A stretch of 64,000 nucleotides of DNA from an uncultured Rhodopila sp. (GTDB lineage Bacteria > Pseudomonadota > Alphaproteobacteria > Acetobacterales > Acetobacteraceae): positions 1-64,000 of the forward strand of contig CAIZFE010000076.1 in assembly GCA_903932145.1 (NCBI GenBank). Reading direction: 5' to 3'. This document shows positions 15,537-23,616 of this stretch, piece after piece. Under the pieces are notes generated by a model. It ran no database searches. It had not been told where the DNA came from and saw only the letters and a program-made list of their open reading frames with translations. The position numbers and the translations under genes are program-made. How positions within the stretch are numbered: the first letter of the stretch is position 1; the number at the start of each line of letters is the position of its first letter.

Positions 15537-16759
15537 AGCCCCATGACCTCCCGCCAGTAACGATACATGCCGCGAATACCGACCTCGGTCGCCATGTGGT
15601 CGGCGCTTGCGAAGTCGCGACCGCCCATCGTCACCAGTGCGGACTCCTCGACGGAATGTGCAAAACCTTGCTGGTTCATCTCGATGATCTCGCTGTCGTC
15701 GGCCGACACCAACCCCGCCGGGCCAAACAAATTGGCCTGCCGTGTTCGCCGCAACCGCATCTCTGCCGTGTCATCCGCATAGCACCAGTGGGTCCAATGA
15801 AAGTCGAACCCGTCCGGCCCTGTCGGCACGATCTGCCGCGTCGTCAGCGAGTTCACCTGCTGCTGCAGAATCGCGCTCGGGAACAGGGTGATCATGCCAA
15901 CCGTGTCCTCGCCGGGGAACTCCTTCACCACGTCCAACAAGCGCGGATCGGCCAGCTTGATGTCGCCTTTGTAGTTACGCATGTCGGCGGTGACATCGTT
16001 GACCTCCTGCTCTCCCCGACGGCTGCGCAGGATGCCGTGGCGGCCAGTTTCATCCACTTCGGTGGCGGATTTCTGGTCGGCGCGGAACAGGCCGAAGGTA
16101 ACGAAGAACACGTGCAGCAGGGACGCGTGATACGGGTCCTTGATATTTTCCTGCATCAGCTTCCAGTTTCCCGGGATGTGCTGGCGGTTGTAACCGAGCA
16201 CTTCGAGTTTCCGCCCGTCATAGACACGGGTGTAATGTTGCCAGAACCGCTCGCCCAGATATTCCCGGAACGGTGGCGTATCGTCCGAGAAAGTCGCCCA
16301 GACCAGGCCGTTGACAACCTCCACCCGCAGTTTGCGAAGGCCGTGATTTTTCGGATCGAAGTCGGGAGGCATACCGCCCTGGCCACGGACCCCCCGGCGG
16401 AACGGCGCGCCCTGCAGGTCACCGCGCAGACTGTAGTTCCACTGGTGGTAGGGGCAGAGCAGGTCTTTCACATGCCCCTTGCGCTCCTGGCAGAATTTGA
16501 CGCCGCGGTGGGCGCAGCGGTTCTCCACCACGCTGACCTCATCGGCTCCGCTGCGCACCACAACGACCGGGCGTTCGCCCAGGGTGGTGGTCTTGAAGTC
16601 GCCAACCTTGGGGATCTCGGCTTCCAGCGCGCAGTACAGCCAATGCGGGCCATACCAGACCCGCTCCAGTTCCAAGGCATAGACGTCCGGATCGGAATAG
16701 ACCCAGTAAGGCACTCGGCCCGCGGCATCGTTCGGCCAGGTTCGTTCGATCGGGTTCAT
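15533..16759 (-). CDS. Rieske oxygenase alpha subunit (salicylate 5-hydroxylase large subunit-like)
   Basis: A 408-residue catalytic subunit. The Rieske [2Fe-2S] ligands are present as C-x-H in 'NRCAHRGVKFC' and C-x2-H in 'LLCPYHQW', 17 residues apart. The mononuclear iron site is in 'IKDPYHASLLHVFF', with the bridging Asp and two His. Overall the sequence resembles NagG, which with NagH hydroxylates salicylate at C5 to gentisate; anthranilate-type substrates are possible. ATG 16759 is chosen because GGAGG precedes it and 'MNPIERTWP' is a normal family start; upstream frame overlaps the divergent dioxygenase. The ferredoxin and reductase it needs are not adjacent, so they must be shared or distant. 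Confidence 0.9.
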   Translation of the reverse strand: MNPIERTWPNDAAGRVPYWVYSDPDVYALELERVWYGPHWLYCALEAEIPKVGDFKTTTLGERPVVVVRSGADEVSVVENRCAHRGVKFCQERKGHVKDLLCPYHQWNYSLRGDLQGAPFRRGVRGQGGMPPDFDPKNHGLRKLRVEVVNGLVWATFSDDTPPFREYLGERFWQHYTRVYDGRKLEVLGYNRQHIPGNWKLMQENIKDPYHASLLHVFFVTFGLFRADQKSATEVDETGRHGILRSRRGEQEVNDVTADMRNYKGDIKLADPRLLDVVKEFPGEDTVGMITLFPSAILQQQVNSLTTRQIVPTGPDGFDFHWTHWCYADDTAEMRLRRTRQANLFGPAGLVSADDSEIIEMNQQGFAHSVEESALVTMGGRDFASADHMATEVGIRGMYRYWREVMGL

Positions 16760-16887
16760 GGCGCGCCTCCGACGGCATTTTTGGCCTCCGAACCGGGCCA
16801 TGTCAAAACACAGACCATCACACTGATAGACAGCGCCTGGACGGACGGCCGGTAACTTGCGAAGCTTCCCGAAAGCGGAGGAAACAA

Positions 16888-17745
16888 ATGCCAATTTCGG
16901 TTCTGCCCAGCGGCGCGGCGCTCGGTGCCGAGATTGATGTCGATCTGTCGCAATCCATTGACGACGCGATGTTCAGGGAAATCGTGGATGCGTTCCACGA
17001 CAACATCGTCGTCGTCTTCCGCAATCAGCATCTGTCCAACGCGCAACACGTGGCGTTCAGCCGCCGCTTCGGCGAACTGGAAATCCACATCGTCAAAAAA
17101 TACCTGCTGTCGGATTATCCGGAAATCCTGTTGGTCACCAACATCCGAAACGACGCCGGCGAGAATATCGGTCTGGCCGATGCCGGCTTCACCTGGCACA
17201 GCGACGTGTCCTATCGGAAGCACCCGAGCCGCTGCTCGTTGTTGTATGCGATCGAGGTCCCTGAAATGGACGGAACAACGCTCGGCAGCACGCTCTTCGC
17301 CAACACGATCCGCGCCTATGAGGCATTGCCGCGGTCGATGAAAACCTGGCTGACCGGCCGCAAAGCGATCCACCGCTATTCCGAACGGATGCGCGTCGCC
17401 AACAGCCCGCGCCCGAAGCTAACGGCGGCTCAGTTGGCTGAAACGCCCGACATCGCCCACCCGATCGTCCGCACGCATCCGTTCACCGGCCGCAGGTCGC
17501 TGTATGTCACCAAGGGCGAGTGCATCGGCATCGAAGGGGTGCCGGATGACGAGGGCAGGGCGGTGATCGAGGCACTGCACGACCACTGCATCAAGGACGC
17601 GTTCCTGTACCGGCACACATGGCGCGTCGGCGACTTGCTGATGTGGGACAACGCTGCGGCGATGCATCTGGCGATCTGCGATTACGACCTGCCGCAGCGC
17701 CGGCTGATGCACAGGACGACGGTAATCGGTTCTGTGCCGTTTTAG
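16888..17745 (+). CDS. TauD/TfdA family Fe(II)/2-oxoglutarate dioxygenase
   Basis: A 285-residue 2-oxoglutarate-dependent oxygenase. The iron facial triad is visible as H-x-D in 'FTWHSDVSYRK' (about residues 107-117) and the distal His in 'NAAAMHLAICDY'. The 2-oxoglutarate-binding Arg is in 'RRLMHRTTVIG'. 'NIVVVFRNQHLS' is the usual family N-terminal block. It diverges from the salicylate-hydroxylase operon across 128 bases, so co-regulation is likely. Substrates in this family include taurine, alkyl sulfates and phenoxyacetates; sequence alone does not decide. A distant paralogue lies at 38062-38940. Confidence 0.88.
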   Translation: MPISVLPSGAALGAEIDVDLSQSIDDAMFREIVDAFHDNIVVVFRNQHLSNAQHVAFSRRFGELEIHIVKKYLLSDYPEILLVTNIRNDAGENIGLADAGFTWHSDVSYRKHPSRCSLLYAIEVPEMDGTTLGSTLFANTIRAYEALPRSMKTWLTGRKAIHRYSERMRVANSPRPKLTAAQLAETPDIAHPIVRTHPFTGRRSLYVTKGECIGIEGVPDDEGRAVIEALHDHCIKDAFLYRHTWRVGDLLMWDNAAAMHLAICDYDLPQRRLMHRTTVIGSVPF

Positions 17746-17820
17746 GGGCGAGGCTGCGGGCAAGTTCAATTTTGATCACCGCCGCCCCCAATCATGCGGT
17801 CACCGGCCTGGCATCCGCAT

Positions 17821-18201
17821 TCACCGCACCAGTTCCACCTGAACGCCAACGGCGTCCGCCACATTCAACCAATCGCGGTCGGCCGTCAGAATTACCTGTC
17901 CGCTGCGCTGGCCGAGCGCGAGGCAGATCCTGTCCCCCATCGACAACCCAAAGGGCCGGGTTAAATCTGCCATCAAGGCGGACCGCACCGCCAAATCTTC
18001 GTCCACGGCAATCAAAGTCACCGGCAGCCTATCGGACAGCGACTCCGCCTGAGCCTTGGCGCCGCGCAGAACGTATTTCGTCGCAACTTCGGCGAAGTTG
18101 ACCGTGGTCATCGTCGCACCCTCGATCAGCGCATCCGCCACGCGTTCCTTGCCCGGTTCGGACAGCAGGAACGCCAGCAAGGCGGAGGCATCCAGGATCA
18201 T
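17821..18201 (-). CDS. vapC: PIN-domain toxin, VapC-type
   Basis: A 126-residue PIN-domain ribonuclease. The acidic residues that hold the metal are seen in 'MILDASALLAFLL' (Asp 4), 'NFAEVATK' (Glu near 38), 'GLSMGDRICLAL' (Asp near 93) and 'ILTADRDW' (Asp near 110). Family members cleave tRNA or rRNA when unopposed. Its ATG overlaps the stop of the preceding AbrB-type gene by four bases, the usual antitoxin-first order. The module sits between the TauD gene and the transhydrogenase operon with no mobile element next to it. Confidence 0.9.
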   Translation of the reverse strand: MILDASALLAFLLSEPGKERVADALIEGATMTTVNFAEVATKYVLRGAKAQAESLSDRLPVTLIAVDEDLAVRSALMADLTRPFGLSMGDRICLALGQRSGQVILTADRDWLNVADAVGVQVELVR

Positions 18202-18461
18202 GCGGCCAAATCGCCTTCACGGGCTGCTTCCTCACGGCGTTCGGCCAGGAAGCGATCCACGGTTTCGCCAGAGCCGGCAAATACGTCGCGGGCTTCGTCC
18301 TGTAGGTCGGTCAGGACATTGCGCAGCACACGTATACGGATTTCGCCGCCGACGACGGACACCATGACCGGACCGCCGTGCTCAAGGCCAACTTCACGCC
18401 GTATATAAGCGGGTATGTTCATCTTGCCCCCTTCGGAGACCCTTGCGACAGAACCCATCAT
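18198..18461 (-). CDS. vapB: AbrB/SpoVT-type antitoxin, VapB-like
   Basis: An 87-residue swapped-hairpin AbrB DNA-binding protein. The N-terminal part, 'VARVSEGGKMNIPAYIRREVGL', is the classical AbrB/MazE motif; the C-terminal half, rich in Glu and Arg ('VDRFLAERREEAARE'), would wrap the toxin. It should bind its own promoter and neutralise the adjacent PIN toxin. Two adjacent ATG codons (18461, 18458) and an upstream TTG (18470) are possible starts. No strong ribosome site separates them, so the first ATG was used. Confidence 0.85.
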   Translation of the reverse strand: MMGSVARVSEGGKMNIPAYIRREVGLEHGGPVMVSVVGGEIRIRVLRNVLTDLQDEARDVFAGSGETVDRFLAERREEAAREGDLAA

Positions 18462-18676
18462 GGCACCCAATAGTTAACAAATACCTAACATCGGCATGGT
18501 TACCATAAAAATTATCGGAACCAAACCCTTTTTAGGGCAAGATATCAGACTTGTGCCCCATCCGCCCCCCCCTTGCACAGGTCGCGTCCACCGTGCAATC
18601 AGGCGCTGCAATTAGTCTGGGGACACAGGCGCATGCCCGGCGTTTCTCGATTCCCCATACGTAAAGGATCACAAGC

Positions 18677-19816
18677 ATGCGCCTAGCGGTGCTGAAAGAA
18701 CGGCGAGCCGCCGAAACGCGCGTCGCAGCGACCCCCGACACGGTCAAAAAGCTGATCGCGCTCGGTTTGACCGTCGCGGTTGAAACCGGGGCAGGAGTCA
18801 CTGCCGCGATCTCCGACGCCGAATTCGCGGCTGCCGGTGCGGAAATCGCCGCCGATCCGGCCTCCACCCTGGCCGGTGCCGGCGTGGTCTTCGCGGTGCA
18901 AGCCCCAAACCCCGAGGAGCGGGCGCTGATCCAGCGCGGTGCGTTGTTGGTGTGCATCGCCGGTGCGTTCGCTGATCCCGAACTGATACCGAGCCTGGCC
19001 GCCGCCGGCATCGATGCCGCCGCAATGGAATTGCTGCCGCGCATCACCCGCGCCCAGTCGATGGACGTGCTGTCCAGCCAGGCGAACCTCGCCGGCTACC
19101 GGGCGGTCGTGGAATCCGCGACGACGTTCCAGCGCGGGTTCCCGATGATGATGACCGCCGCCGGCACCGTTCCGCCGGCCCGGGTGTTCGTCATCGGCGC
19201 CGGGGTTGCCGGTTTGCAGGCCATCGCGACTGCTCGGCGCCTGGGTGCGATCGTGTCCGCGACCGACGTGCGTCCTGCCGCCAAGGAAGAAATCAAGTCG
19301 CTCGGTGCCACCTATGTGGGCGTCGAGGACGCGGAAACCGCCACTCAGACCGGTGCCTACGCCCGCGAGATGACCGATGCGTTCCGCCAGAAGCAGGCCG
19401 AACTGATGGCCACGACTATTGCCAAGAATGACATCGTCATCTGCACGGCGCTGGTGATGGGCCGCAAGGCGCCCGTTATTGTCACCCAACCGATGGTCGA
19501 TAGCATGCGCGCCGGCAGCGTGATTATCGATCTCGCGGCCGAAGCCGGTGGCAACTGCGCGGCGACCGTCCCCGGCCAAAGCACCACGACAGCGAACGGC
19601 GTTACCGTCCTTGGCTACGCCAACTGGCCCGGCCGCATTCCGGTTGCCGCCTCGGCACTGTATGCCCGCAATCTGCTGACCTTCCTGACCACGTTCTGGG
19701 ACAAGGACAGCAAGGCGCCGAAACTGCCGGAGACGGACGACATTGTTAAGGGCGTCATGCTGACCCGCGGCGGTGCCATCGTTCACCCGAATTTCCTGCC
19801 CCAACAGGCTGCCTGA
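18677..19816 (+). CDS. pntAA: NAD(P) transhydrogenase alpha subunit 1 (NAD-binding)
   Basis: A 379-residue soluble domain I of the proton-translocating transhydrogenase, which reduces NADP+ with NADH using the proton gradient. The NAD(H) Rossmann site is 'VFVIGAGVAGLQAIATARRLGA' (read in part) at about 170-190, followed by 'VSATDVRPAAKEEIKSLGA'. The mobile loop region 'LAAEAGGNCAAT' and the C-terminal linker also fit. It is separate from the membrane parts, as in Rhodospirillum rubrum, whereas in enterics they are fused. The next gene begins 22 bases downstream. The 197 bases upstream (18480-18676) are AT-richer and probably hold the operon promoter. Confidence 0.96.
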   Translation: MRLAVLKERRAAETRVAATPDTVKKLIALGLTVAVETGAGVTAAISDAEFAAAGAEIAADPASTLAGAGVVFAVQAPNPEERALIQRGALLVCIAGAFADPELIPSLAAAGIDAAAMELLPRITRAQSMDVLSSQANLAGYRAVVESATTFQRGFPMMMTAAGTVPPARVFVIGAGVAGLQAIATARRLGAIVSATDVRPAAKEEIKSLGATYVGVEDAETATQTGAYAREMTDAFRQKQAELMATTIAKNDIVICTALVMGRKAPVIVTQPMVDSMRAGSVIIDLAAEAGGNCAATVPGQSTTTANGVTVLGYANWPGRIPVAASALYARNLLTFLTTFWDKDSKAPKLPETDDIVKGVMLTRGGAIVHPNFLPQQAA

Positions 19817-19837
19817 GCGTCTGGAGACCAAACGCAG

Positions 19838-20233
19838 ATGAACCCCAATCAACTGGCAGACGAAGCCGCGCGCCTCGCTGGCAATGCGCTGGAACTCGCC
19901 GACCATGCCCGGACGATAGCGATGAACGTGTCCACAAGCGTGGCACCGGAGGTGAACCCCTTCATCTTCCTGCTCGCCATTTTCCTGATGGCCTGCTTCG
20001 TCGGCTACTACGTCGTGTGGAACGTCACCCCGGCGCTGCATTCGCCGCTGATGGCGGTGACGAACGCGATTTCCTCGGTGATCGTCGTCGGCGCCATGTT
20101 GGCGACCGGTCTTGCCACCTCCGGCTGGGCGATGTTTTTCGGATTCATCGCCGTCACCCTGGCCTCGGTGAATATTTTCGGAGGGTTCATGGTGACGCAA
20201 CGCATGCTCTCGATGTTCAAGAAGAAGCAATAA
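19838..20233 (+). CDS. pntAB: NAD(P) transhydrogenase alpha subunit 2 (membrane)
   Basis: A 131-residue integral membrane subunit with three to four helices. After an amphipathic N-terminus rich in Ala and Glu come '[20 protein letters not shown]', '[20 protein letters not shown]' and '[20 protein letters not shown]'. '[19 protein letters not shown]' is the conserved loop of this subunit. With PntB it makes the proton channel. Only one base separates its stop from the next ATG. Confidence 0.95.
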   Translation: MNPNQLADEAARLAGNALELADHARTIAMNVSTSVAPEVNPFIFLLAIFLMACFVGYYVVWNVTPALHSPLMAVTNAISSVIVVGAMLATGLATSGWAMFFGFIAVTLASVNIFGGFMVTQRMLSMFKKKQ

Positions 20234-20234
20234 G

Positions 20235-21641
20235 ATGTCCGCCAGTCTGACTTCTCTCGCTTATCTGGTCGCGGCCGTCCTGTTCATCCTGGCGCTGCGC
20301 GGTCTTTCGTCCCCGGTTACCTCCCGGGAGGGTAACCGCTTCGGCATGATCGGCATGACCATCGCCGTGGTCGCGACCTTGCTTCAGCACGGTATGAGCG
20401 GCTGGGGTTATGGGCTGATCCTGTGCGGCATTCTGATCGGCGGCGGTATTGGGATCACGGTCGCGCAGCGCATCCAAATGACGGCGCTGCCGCAACTGGT
20501 CGCGGCATTCCACTCGTTGGTCGGCTTGGCCGCGGTGTTCGTGGCGGCGGCGGCGTTGAACGCCCCCGAGGCCTTCAACATCGGCACCCCCGGCGCGATC
20601 CACGCGGAAAGCCTGGTCGAGATGTCGCTCGGCCTGGCCATCGGCGCGATTACATTTTCCGGCAGCCTGATCGCGTTCGCCAAGTTGCAGGCGCTGATGA
20701 AGGGTGCGCCGATCACGTTCAAATTCCAACATCAACTGAACCTCGGACTCGGCATCTTGCTGCTGATCCTGGTGGTCTCGTTCGTGATTTCGGGCGGTCA
20801 TCAGGTGTTGTTCTGGATGATCGCGGTTCTGGCGCTGGGCCTCGGCTTCCTGCTCATCATCCCGATCGGCGGCGCCGACATGCCGGTCGTGGTGTCGATG
20901 CTGAACTCCTATTCCGGCTGGGCGGCAGCGGGCATCGGCTTCACAATCCAGAATTTGGCACTGATCATCACCGGTTCGCTGGTTGGCGCGTCGGGCGCGA
21001 TCCTGTCCTACATCATGTGTAAGGGCATGAACCGCAGCATCATCAACGTGTTGCTGGGCGGTTTCGGTTCGGAAAGCGGCGGCGCGGCGGCGGCGGGAGC
21101 CACCGGCGATCAGAGCGTGCGTGCCGGCAATGCCGAGGATGCGGCGTTCATCATGAAGAACGCGTCGAAAGTTATCATCGTGCCGGGTTACGGCATGGCG
21201 GTCGCACAGGCTCAGCATGCGCTGCGGGAAATGGCGGATACGCTGAAGAAGGAAGGGGTGGAGGTGAAGTACGCCATCCATCCGGTCGCCGGCCGTATGC
21301 CGGGCCATATGAACGTGCTGCTGGCCGAGGCCAACGTGCCTTACGACGAAGTGTTCGAGCTCGAAGAGATCAACAACGAGTTCTCCACCGCTGACGTTGT
21401 GTACGTCATCGGCGCTAACGACGTGACCAACCCGGCCGCGAAGACAGATCCTTCCTCGGCGATTTACGGCATGCCGATTTTGGATGTTGAAAAGGCGCGG
21501 ACGGTCCTGTTCGTGAAACGCTCGATGGCGTCGGGTTATGCCGGGGTGGACAACGTCCTGTTCTTCCGGCCGAACACGATGATGCTGTTCGGCGACGCCA
21601 AGAAGATGACGGAAGAAATCGTGCAGGCGCTGAATCACTGA
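20235..21641 (+). CDS. pntB: NAD(P) transhydrogenase beta subunit
   Basis: A 468-residue subunit with about nine membrane helices (residues 1-260) forming most of the proton path and the NADP(H)-binding domain III at the C-terminus. The NADP site shows 'IIVPGYGMAVAQAQHALREM', then 'YAIHPVAGRMPGHMNVLLAEA', 'VIGANDVTNPAA' and the lid 'SGYAGVDNVLFFRPNTMMLFG' (in part). The order alpha1-alpha2-beta and the tight spacing mark a single operon. The operon supplies NADPH, which the many monooxygenases encoded in this window consume. Confidence 0.97.
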   Translation: MSASLTSLAYLVAAVLFILALRGLSSPVTSREGNRFGMIGMTIAVVATLLQHGMSGWGYGLILCGILIGGGIGITVAQRIQMTALPQLVAAFHSLVGLAAVFVAAAALNAPEAFNIGTPGAIHAESLVEMSLGLAIGAITFSGSLIAFAKLQALMKGAPITFKFQHQLNLGLGILLLILVVSFVISGGHQVLFWMIAVLALGLGFLLIIPIGGADMPVVVSMLNSYSGWAAAGIGFTIQNLALIITGSLVGASGAILSYIMCKGMNRSIINVLLGGFGSESGGAAAAGATGDQSVRAGNAEDAAFIMKNASKVIIVPGYGMAVAQAQHALREMADTLKKEGVEVKYAIHPVAGRMPGHMNVLLAEANVPYDEVFELEEINNEFSTADVVYVIGANDVTNPAAKTDPSSAIYGMPILDVEKARTVLFVKRSMASGYAGVDNVLFFRPNTMMLFGDAKKMTEEIVQALNH

Positions 21642-21651
21642 TCGGGTGAGC

Positions 21652-21677
21652 GGGAGGCGGATCGGGTTCCGCCTCCC
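21652..21677. terminator. hairpin between pntB and NUDIX genes
   Basis: A perfect 9-base stem, GGGAGGCGG (21652-21660) and CCGCCTCCC (21669-21677), with an 8-base loop, followed by CTCTC. It sits 11 bases after the pntB stop and just before the stop of the convergent NUDIX gene, so it can serve both. Confidence 0.75.
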
Positions 21678-21680
21678 CTC

Positions 21681-22310
21681 TCAGTCGAATTCCGTCGCCA
21701 ACCCCGGTTCCCGCCAATGCGCGAACATTCGGGTGATGTGAATCGGTAACGTCCGGCGCATCGACAAATCCCCGGGCACATCGGCCTCGGCGAACCAGCC
21801 GACCTCGCTCGTTTCGATACTGGTCGTGGGTGATCCGCCCTCCAACGCGCAGATAAAGAACATCCGCACGATCGAGAACGCCAGCGGAGGATGCACCTGC
21901 CGAGCACGGTCCCACACCGCCGCCAGTTTCACCGCACGAACATGATAGCCGGATTCCTCGAAGACCTCGCGCACGGCGGACTGGGCCGGGGTTTGGTTGA
22001 CATCGGCCCATCCGCCCGGCAGCGACCAGCGGTGCTCATCGACGGTTTCCCGCACCATCAGAATGCGCCCCTCGGAATCGAACACCGCGGCCCGGACGCC
22101 GACTTTCGGGGTCGCGTATCCTGTTTCGGCGTCGAATAACTGCTCGATGCGGCCAAGATCCGCGCTGGTGTGCTCCGCCATGATCCGAGCGGACAGACGG
22201 CGCAGGGCGGCGTAACGGTCGCGGTCGAACGGGTCCTGGCTGAATGTCAGGCCGGTTTGCGCGACGGCCTGAATCTCGCGCGCCCATACCAGCCAATCAG
22301 GGTCCGGCAT
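21681..22310 (-). CDS. NUDIX hydrolase with N-terminal NUDIX_N-type domain
   Basis: A 209-residue pyrophosphohydrolase. Residues about 5-65 form the small helical domain found before the catalytic fold in this branch ('WAREIQAVAQTGLTFS'). The NUDIX box is 'GGWADVNQTPAQSAVREVFEESGY' split at about residues 98-121: the R-E-x2-E-E core is intact, whereas the first Glu is Gln, as is common in this subfamily. Likely substrates are ADP-ribose or other nucleoside diphosphate derivatives. It lies convergent to pntB and is followed, after 50 bases, by the stop of the bpt gene in the same direction. Confidence 0.88.
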   Translation of the reverse strand: MPDPDWLVWAREIQAVAQTGLTFSQDPFDRDRYAALRRLSARIMAEHTSADLGRIEQLFDAETGYATPKVGVRAAVFDSEGRILMVRETVDEHRWSLPGGWADVNQTPAQSAVREVFEESGYHVRAVKLAAVWDRARQVHPPLAFSIVRMFFICALEGGSPTTSIETSEVGWFAEADVPGDLSMRRTLPIHITRMFAHWREPGLATEFD

Positions 22311-22360
22311 GGATGTATCCTATAATCAAAAGGGCGCGCACAGGACGGCGGCCACACGTG

Positions 22361-23143
22361 TCAACCGGCCGATTCCGTCACCAGCGCCATCTCCGCGGCA
22401 TGAGAACCGGCGATCTCGGCTTCCGTCAGCACCCGCCAGGTCCCGTTCATCAGCACTTCGCTTGGGCGGAACCGCGCTTTGTAGGCCATCTTCCGGCTTT
22501 CCGGCACCCAATAGCCCAGATAGACATACGGCAAGCCCAACGCGCGCGCGCGATCGATCAGCCACAGCACCGCGTGTGTCCCAAGCGAGCGCTTTTCCAA
22601 CCCGGGTTCGAAGAAGCTGTAAACCGCTGATAGTCCGTCGCCCAACTTGTCCGTCAGGCACGCACTCAGCAGCCGGTCCTGGTCGTCGCGGAATTCGATG
22701 ATGAAGGTTTCGATCGGCGTGTCCTCGACCATCGCGCGATAGTCGTAGAAACTCATGCTCGCCATGTCGCCTTCGCCGTGGCGGACCTTCTGGTAGCGTT
22801 GAAACAACTGAAACTGCTCGGCAGTCGCTCGGGCCGGGACACGGTATCCCTCCAGACCCGCATTCGCCTTGGCGATCTTTCGCAATGTCCGGTCCGGCAG
22901 AAACGAATCGACGGGAACACGGATCGGCACGCACGCCTGGCACGACGGACACACCGGCGCGTAGGCAATATTGTGGCTGCGGCGGAACCCGGCTCGGGAC
23001 AAACGATCATGCAGCGCCTCGGCACCCGGCCCGGCGATCTCGGTCACCACCTTGCGTTCGATGCGGCCCGCCAGATACGGGCAGGGCAGCGGCGCTGTCG
23101 TGTAGAAAAACTGCGGCCGGCGAGGGGGCTTGTATAAGCTCAC
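22361..23143 (-). CDS. bpt: aspartate/glutamate leucyltransferase (Bpt)
   Basis: A 260-residue ATE-type aminoacyl-tRNA-protein transferase. Bpt attaches leucine to N-terminal Asp or Glu of proteins and so feeds the ClpS/ClpAP N-degron pathway. Diagnostic blocks: 'PCPYLAGRIERKV' near the start, the cysteine-containing 'CPSCQACVPIRVP' (about 68-80), 'RYQKVRHGEGDM' and 'VYLGYWVPESRKMAYKARFRP' (in part) near the C-terminus. The ATG overlaps the stop of the preceding RDD gene by four bases, so expression is coupled to a membrane protein and an acylase. Confidence 0.95.
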   Translation of the reverse strand: MSLYKPPRRPQFFYTTAPLPCPYLAGRIERKVVTEIAGPGAEALHDRLSRAGFRRSHNIAYAPVCPSCQACVPIRVPVDSFLPDRTLRKIAKANAGLEGYRVPARATAEQFQLFQRYQKVRHGEGDMASMSFYDYRAMVEDTPIETFIIEFRDDQDRLLSACLTDKLGDGLSAVYSFFEPGLEKRSLGTHAVLWLIDRARALGLPYVYLGYWVPESRKMAYKARFRPSEVLMNGTWRVLTEAEIAGSHAAEMALVTESAG

Positions 23144-23616
23144 AGAAGCCCGGCTCCCGCGCCTGCCGTCAACGCCCTGACCCGCACCACCACCAAACCG
23201 CTCACCAGATCGTGCAGGGTGCGATGGCTCGTGGTGAACAAGGCCACCACCAGCAACAGGCCGGACGTGGCCAGCGTCAGGTAGAACAGCAGCACCGATA
23301 TCAGCGCCTGCAGGCCGGTCGGCGGGCCCAGATCATAGTCGCGCCGCACCGTCAGCCCCATCATCTGCTGGCCGGGTGTCGCGCTGGAGGCACCGAGCAG
23401 CGACAGGAAATGGTAGCAGAACGGGACGAACGGCAGGATGGCCATGGCCCCGAAACCGAGGCCGAAGGTCAGGAACCCGAACATCACCAGGACCCACCAC
23501 AAGGCGAACAGCAGCACCGCGATCAGGAAGGCGTCGAACACCCACGCGATGCAGCGGCGGGACATGACGCCCTCGGTCAGGAAGTACCTATCGGGGTAGG
23601 GTGTGCCAAAGCTCAT
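23140..23616 (-). CDS. RDD family membrane protein
   Basis: A 158-residue protein with an N-terminal R/D-containing helix ('SRRCIAWVFDAFLIAVLLF'), a second hydrophobic helix pair, and the C-terminal RDD signature 'RTLHDLVSGLVVVR'. 'SATPGQQMMGLTVRR' is the central P-G-Q-x2-G-L motif of the family. Function is unknown; some members bind or transport ions. It starts at ATG 23616, overlapping the acylase stop, and ends overlapping the bpt start, so it is the middle gene of a translationally coupled trio. Confidence 0.88.
   Translation of the reverse strand: MSFGTPYPDRYFLTEGVMSRRCIAWVFDAFLIAVLLFALWWVLVMFGFLTFGLGFGAMAILPFVPFCYHFLSLLGASSATPGQQMMGLTVRRDYDLGPPTGLQALISVLLFYLTLATSGLLLVVALFTTSHRTLHDLVSGLVVVRVRALTAGAGAGLL

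Noticed and set aside
18683-20230. Long open frame antiparallel to pntAA and pntAB.
   Set aside because: The plus strand encodes complete, conserved transhydrogenase subunits; the antiparallel frame is a high-GC shadow with His/Gly/Arg-rich composition.
20217-21638. Long open frame antiparallel to pntB.
   Set aside because: It is rich in His, Gln and Arg without any motif, and pntB on the other strand is complete.
21975-22020. Missing first Glu of the NUDIX box (Gln instead).
   Set aside because: This position is often not Glu in the NUDIX_N-containing branch; the R-E-x2-E-E core is intact, so it is not read as inactivation.
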